From the NCBI RefSeq assembly GCF_002811955.1, contig NZ_NPEF01000037.1, positions 1-22,598 on the forward strand: a stretch of DNA of 22,598 nt, written 5' to 3'. A program made the position numbers and the translations under genes. The notes below the pieces were generated by a model. It did no database searches and was not told the origin of the DNA. It saw nothing but the letters and a program-made list of their open reading frames with translations. This DNA is from Leptospira ellisii (GTDB lineage: Bacteria > Spirochaetota > Leptospiria > Leptospirales > Leptospiraceae). Positions 16,471 through 22,598 of this stretch are shown piece after piece; the stretch's first letter is position 1; each line of letters begins with the position of its first letter.

Positions 16471-17013
16471 ATGCAAACAAAGAAAAACTTCGGAAACGCC
16501 GTAGCTATCGTTCTGATCGGTATAATATTCAATTTTTATAATTGTGAGGATGAGAAAAAACGCGAAAGTTTTCCTCTGATTCTCGCGGTCGCCAATTCTC
16601 AAAGTCCGGTTTCGGATTTGCCGCGGCCGCTCGACGGTACCGCAATTTTACAGTTAGGCGGAGAAACGTCGTTTTTGACGGATCAGCAAAGTTGTGTTTC
16701 AGCCTTCGAAGGCGTTTCCGTCGGAATGTTGGACGCGGACAATATGCCGCTCCTCAACATCTTCAATATAAATTTAGACCAAGAGATCCGTTCCGTGGGA
16801 AGCACGGGAGGACCGCAGTTGGTGATCGATGTTCCGGGAGGAACCTACGGTGCCGGATCGAATCACGTTCCGGGGAATTGTGTCGCCGCCGTTAAGGAAG
16901 TATCACAAACCGTATTCGACATCCAAGTTCTAAACTGTCCGATCACAAGATTGGCGGCGCAGGATTCGATTCCGGATACGATCGTTTCCTTTCGTATGCG
17001 TTGTAGGAGATAA
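16471..17013 (+). CDS. Small putative lipoprotein of unknown function
   Basis: The protein has 180 residues. The signal sequence MQTKKNFGNAVAIVLIGIIF leads to FNFYNC, with Cys25 as the likely lipidated residue in a relaxed spirochaetal lipobox. A charged tether (EDEKKRES) follows. The mature domain is beta-rich (TAILQLGGETSFL, VSVGMLDADNMPLLNIFNI) and contains further Cys residues that could form disulphides (QQSCVSAF, PGNCVAA, VLNCPI, RMRCRR). No family is recognised. AAGGAA 6 bases before the ATG supports the start. It is transcribed alone, between the carboxylase operon and the barrel locus, and a hairpin covers its stop codon. Confidence 0.72.
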   Translation: MQTKKNFGNAVAIVLIGIIFNFYNCEDEKKRESFPLILAVANSQSPVSDLPRPLDGTAILQLGGETSFLTDQQSCVSAFEGVSVGMLDADNMPLLNIFNINLDQEIRSVGSTGGPQLVIDVPGGTYGAGSNHVPGNCVAAVKEVSQTVFDIQVLNCPITRLAAQDSIPDTIVSFRMRCRR

Positions 17014-17024
17014 TATTTATCTCC
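17006..17024 (+). terminator. Hairpin covering the lipoprotein stop codon
   Basis: GGAGATAA (17006-17013, ending in the TAA stop) pairs with TTATCTCC (17017-17024), an 8-bp stem with a 3-base loop. Only an interrupted ATTTT follows, so termination would be weak. Confidence 0.4.
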
Positions 17025-17392
17025 GATAAATTTTCGCTTCAAAGTGCTTTCGGCGCCGAGAACGTGCGTCGAAAGTCCGATCGACCGACGGAACCCCAAA
17101 TTCGACCGAGAAGAGGCCGTTTCCTGTCTTGAATTTTTTTAGGACGTTTCAAACGGAAATAACGCGTCCGAGATGGGCTTTCCGTATCTTCGGGAAGAAA
17201 TTGCAATTCGTTTGAAACAAGAACGTGATCTTTCGAATTCCCTTCTTTCCAAGGTATTATACCAAATGTTATGAATAAGAGGGGTTAGACCTAAGATTTG
17301 CGAATGTATTTCCGAATTCCCGGAAAAATCCTATTGACAGCATCCGTGCGAACAGGTTCCGTTTTGTTCTGAAATATACAAACAGGAACTCC
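17025..17392. other. 368-bp non-coding region upstream of the first Omp85-type gene
   Basis: No convincing gene is present. GTTTCAAACG (17146-17155) and CGTTTGAAAC (17209-17218) form a 10-bp perfect inverted repeat 53 bases apart. A short palindrome, GGTATTATACC, lies near 17253-17263. TTGACA at 17334-17339 resembles a -35 box, but no good -10 follows at normal spacing. AGGA at 17384-17387 is the ribosome site for the ATG at 17393. Confidence 0.5.
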
Positions 17393-18952
<1,560 letters not shown>

Positions 18953-18959
18953 GGCAATC

Positions 18960-19643
18960 ATGAAAAAATATAAGAATATTCTAATACTAAGTATCGCGCT
19001 TTCCCTTTTCGCGAATTGCGAGGAGAAACCGGACGATACGACTCTGGGCTACGTAAACGAGGACGCGAACGTCCTTCTTGCGGGAATGGTTTTTTTCAGT
19101 CCGTACTCCGCCGATCCGGCTTCCGGAACGATCAGCGATCCTACGACTGGACTGATGTGGAAGATCTGTACACAAGGACAGGTTCTCCGCGTGAATGCGA
19201 ACGGTCTGTACGACTGCGAAGGCGTAAACAACACGACCACCGTGATCGGAAGATACGGAGCTTCGTTGTTGCAGTATTGTTCCCTCAATCTGAACGATTG
19301 TAATACGATCTCCCTCCCTGCGGTGCTCACCGGTCCGACGGCCGCGTTCACCGGCACCAGCGAAGCGTTTAACTCCTGTTCTGCGGACAGAACGGGCGGG
19401 CATAACGATTGGAGAGTCGCTGCTTATCCCGAACTGAAGGCGCTTACCGCTTCGGGGAGTTTGAATGCGCTGCTCATTAAGTTTCCGAACACCGTCGAGG
19501 ACTACTATTGGACTTCTTGGGCGAAAGAGGGAACGGTGGACACCGCAAGGGCGGTGAATTTCACCCGGGCTCATTTCGGCGAGGAAGCGGTTTTTAGTAA
19601 AACGTCGAGATACTTCGTTCGTTGTGTGAGAAGTCTGCCTTAA
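18960..19643 (+). CDS. Lipoprotein with DUF1566/Lcl-C-like domain
   Basis: The protein has 227 residues. The signal sequence [20 protein letters not shown] has Cys20 as the likely lipid anchor. The mature domain shows the DUF1566 (Lcl C-terminal) pattern: a start with [14 protein letters not shown] (about 60-73), the middle [17 protein letters not shown] (about 149-165), then [10 protein letters not shown] (about 181-190), and an end in [12 protein letters not shown]. Several Cys residues may pair. Proteins with this domain are common among leptospiral and other bacterial surface lipoproteins; the function is unknown. GAGG, part of the preceding TGA context, lies 5 bases before the ATG. The gene is only 7 bases from the barrel gene upstream, so the two form an operon, closed by the hairpins at 19664 onward. 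Confidence 0.82.
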   Translation: MKKYKNILILSIALSLFANCEEKPDDTTLGYVNEDANVLLAGMVFFSPYSADPASGTISDPTTGLMWKICTQGQVLRVNANGLYDCEGVNNTTTVIGRYGASLLQYCSLNLNDCNTISLPAVLTGPTAAFTGTSEAFNSCSADRTGGHNDWRVAAYPELKALTASGSLNALLIKFPNTVEDYYWTSWAKEGTVDTARAVNFTRAHFGEEAVFSKTSRYFVRCVRSLP

Positions 19644-19663
19644 AAAAGGCGGATGATTGATTC

Positions 19664-19693
19664 GCCGATTTCGGTTTTGAAAAATCGGCTTTT
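19664..19693 (+). terminator. Intrinsic terminator after the DUF1566 lipoprotein gene
   Basis: GCCGATTT (19664-19671) pairs with AAATCGGC (19682-19689), an 8-bp perfect stem with a 10-base loop, followed by TTTT (19690-19693). Confidence 0.75.
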
Positions 19694-19710
19694 AAAATCC
19701 GAGTAAACCG

Positions 19711-19743
19711 CGGACCCGTAAAATAAAAAGGGCGGGTCCGTTT
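19711..19743 (+). terminator. Second hairpin in series, possible terminator or RNA structure
   Basis: CGGACCCG (19711-19718) pairs with CGGGTCCG (19733-19740), an 8-bp perfect GC-rich stem with a 14-base loop, followed by TTT. Its distal arm lies in a ten-base string (GGCGGGTCCG) also present in the 144-bp repeat units. Confidence 0.45.
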
Positions 19744-19766
19744 CACGAAATTAGATTTTTGAAATT

Positions 19767-19791
19767 CCGTTTCCGAAAACGAAACGGTTTT
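19767..19791 (+). terminator. Third hairpin in series with T-tract
   Basis: CCGTTTC (19767-19773) pairs with GAAACGG (19781-19787), a 7-bp perfect stem with a 7-base loop, followed by TTTT (19788-19791). Confidence 0.5.
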
Positions 19792-19869
19792 GCGGGACGC
19801 TAACGGATCCGTTCGAAACGGCGGATTTCAAATTCAAAAAAAGAATGTGAGCTAAACCTCATATTCCAA

Positions 19870-19897
19870 TTGACAGAGAGAGTGGGTTGGGTAGAAA
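19870..19897 (+). promoter_or_regulatory. Candidate promoter of the second Omp85-type gene
   Basis: A perfect TTGACA (19870-19875) is followed after 16 bases by TAGAAA (19892-19897, 4 of 6 matches to TATAAT), placing the start of transcription about 15 bases before the ATG at 19919. The -10 is weak, so this is tentative. Confidence 0.35.
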
Positions 19898-19918
19898 TTC
19901 CACAGTTTCCGGTGCAGT

Positions 19919-21454
<1,536 letters not shown>

Positions 21455-21474
21455 GAATTTCGCGCGAGGAGTTC

Positions 21475-21506
21475 CCGCATTTTCCGAGTTTGCGGAGAAA
21501 CTTTTT
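21475..21506 (+). terminator. Weak terminator candidate between convergent genes
   Basis: CCGCA (21475-21479) pairs with TGCGG (21491-21495), a 5-bp stem with an 11-base loop, and a TTTTT run follows at 21502-21506. It lies in the 53-bp gap between the barrel gene and the convergent nadB. Confidence 0.25.
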
Positions 21507-21507
21507 C

Positions 21508-22598
21508 TTAAAGCGGAACCTTGTCGTTTCTGAGTTCCGTATCGATCCGGGAAGGATTCCGATTTTCCGGATAATCCGTCGAAAAATGTAAACCCCGGCT
21601 TTCCTTGCGGGACAACGCGGAACGGATGATCAGTTCCGCGACGATCACTAAATTCCTAAGTTCGACGAGCGGATTGGTGATCACGGTCCGGTTGTAGTAA
21701 TCCTTCACCTCTTCGTAGATCAGATCTATTCTCCGTTTTGCGCGTTCCAAACGCAGATTAGACCGGACGATTCCCACGTAGTTGCTCATCGTACTTTTGA
21801 TCTCGTTTAGATCGTGGGAGATGAGCACCCATTCCTCCGTATTGACCATTCCTTCCTTGTTCCAGGAAGGAATCCGTTCGTGATCCGCGGTGAACTCCGG
21901 TTTTTCCCGTTTTATCCGTTTTGCGATCCGATTGGAAAATACGAGACATTCCAAAAGACTGTTGGACGCAAGTCGATTGCCTCCATGAACTCCGGTGCAG
22001 GCGGTTTCTCCCGCGGCGGATAAATTCGAAATCGTGGTTCTTCCGTCCAGATCCGAAGCGACTCCTCCGCAAAGAAAGTGAGCCACGGGAACCACGGGAA
22101 TTCGGTCCGTAGTGATGTCGATTCCCAACTCCTTGCATTTTTCGTAGATGGAAGGAAAGGAATCCCTGATCTGGGAAGAGGGTAGGTGCGTGATATCGAG
22201 ATAGACGTGCGCCTCTCCTCTTTTTTTCATTTCGGAATCGATAGCCCTCGCCACCACGTCGCGGGGAGCCAAATCCGCCATAGGATGATACCGGTTCATA
22301 AACGGTTCCCCGTCCTTGGTCATAAGAATGGCGCCTTTTCCCCGCACAGCCTCGGAGATCAAAAAGGAATCGCCGTCCTCGTGATACAAGGCCGTCGGAT
22401 GAAATTGGTAGAATTCCATGTTTTTGACGAGCGCTCCGGCACGATACGCGGAAGCGACCCCGTCTCCCGTGGCGATTTTGGGATTCGTCGTATGCGAATA
22501 CACCTGCCCGGCCCCTCCCGTCGCGTTCATGGTTTCGTGAAACAGTTTGTCGTAGATTTTTAAGGATTTGTCCTGGGAACCGACCACGGCGAAAAACG
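21508..22598 (-). CDS. nadB: L-aspartate oxidase, C-terminal part (cut by the window edge)
   Basis: NadB oxidises L-aspartate to iminoaspartate with FAD, the first step of de novo NAD synthesis. About 363 codons are present; the N-terminal FAD-binding region lies beyond the right edge, where the frame remains open. Visible landmarks are [27 protein letters not shown], the active-site region [14 protein letters not shown], the arginine in [27 protein letters not shown] and the flavin-binding [20 protein letters not shown] helical C-terminal domain (about the last 120 residues of the chain) follows. The similar succinate/fumarate dehydrogenase flavoproteins are less likely, given the length and the SEAVRGKGA and CGGV segments. 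It converges on the second barrel gene; no link between them is suggested. Confidence 0.95.
   Translation of the reverse strand, partial: FFAVVGSQDKSLKIYDKLFHETMNATGGAGQVYSHTTNPKIATGDGVASAYRAGALVKNMEFYQFHPTALYHEDGDSFLISEAVRGKGAILMTKDGEPFMNRYHPMADLAPRDVVARAIDSEMKKRGEAHVYLDITHLPSSQIRDSFPSIYEKCKELGIDITTDRIPVVPVAHFLCGGVASDLDGRTTISNLSAAGETACTGVHGGNRLASNSLLECLVFSNRIAKRIKREKPEFTADHERIPSWNKEGMVNTEEWVLISHDLNEIKSTMSNYVGIVRSNLRLERAKRRIDLIYEEVKDYYNRTVITNPLVELRNLVIVAELIIRSALSRKESRGLHFSTDYPENRNPSRIDTELRNDKVPL

Noticed and set aside
17334..17362. Complete promoter at the TTGACA upstream of the first barrel gene
   Set aside because: No TATAAT-like hexamer occurs at 15-19 bases spacing; only the -35-like box is present.

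Overview
The window looks like chromosomal DNA of a spirochaete of the genus Leptospira. This is inferred from the proteins, since no database was searched. The signs are lipoproteins with relaxed spirochaetal lipoboxes (Cys after F/Y/A/N-rich tails), many outer-membrane and exported proteins of unknown function, short overlapping operons that often use TTG or GTG starts, and a 144-bp tandem repeat. Base composition looks to be in the high 40s % GC by eye, which is high for the genus and would suit one of the less virulent environmental species.

Left part (1-6118): a minus-strand glycyl-tRNA synthetase gene is divergent from a tight plus-strand operon. That operon encodes a multi-pass membrane protein with a TonB-like C-terminal domain, a PrsW-family intramembrane protease, PrmA (ribosomal protein L11 methyltransferase) and a PfkB/adenosine-kinase-like sugar kinase, and ends at two intrinsic terminators. 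The first 47 bases are a perfect inverted copy of an internal piece of glyS, either a fold-back assembly artefact or a small inverted duplication.

Middle (6119-12300): there is a repeat-like non-coding stretch, a minus-strand secreted protein with a small ORF ahead of it, and a divergent GyrI-like effector-binding protein. Three 144-bp tandem repeat units follow. Next comes a four-gene minus-strand operon: DUF2225 protein, TruA, beta-barrel protein and large lipoprotein, with junctions of -4, 0 and -4 bases. The TruA frame keeps its catalytic Asp only if translation begins at an ATA codon behind a strong Shine-Dalgarno sequence.

Right part (12361-22598): a secreted helical protein ends at a strong terminator. 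It is followed by a lipid operon, PlsC-like acyltransferase, biotin carboxylase and biotin carboxyl carrier protein, joined by TTGA and GTGA overlaps. A small lipoprotein comes next, then two paralogous POTRA-less Omp85-type outer-membrane barrels flanking a DUF1566-like lipoprotein, with three stacked hairpins between the lipoprotein and the second barrel. The window ends inside a convergent minus-strand nadB (L-aspartate oxidase).

Housekeeping functions (translation, tRNA and ribosome modification, NAD and fatty-acid precursor supply) alternate with envelope genes. No phage, transposase, CRISPR, tRNA or rRNA was seen. The least explained items are the tandem repeat, the barrel-lipoprotein-barrel locus and the ATA start of truA.
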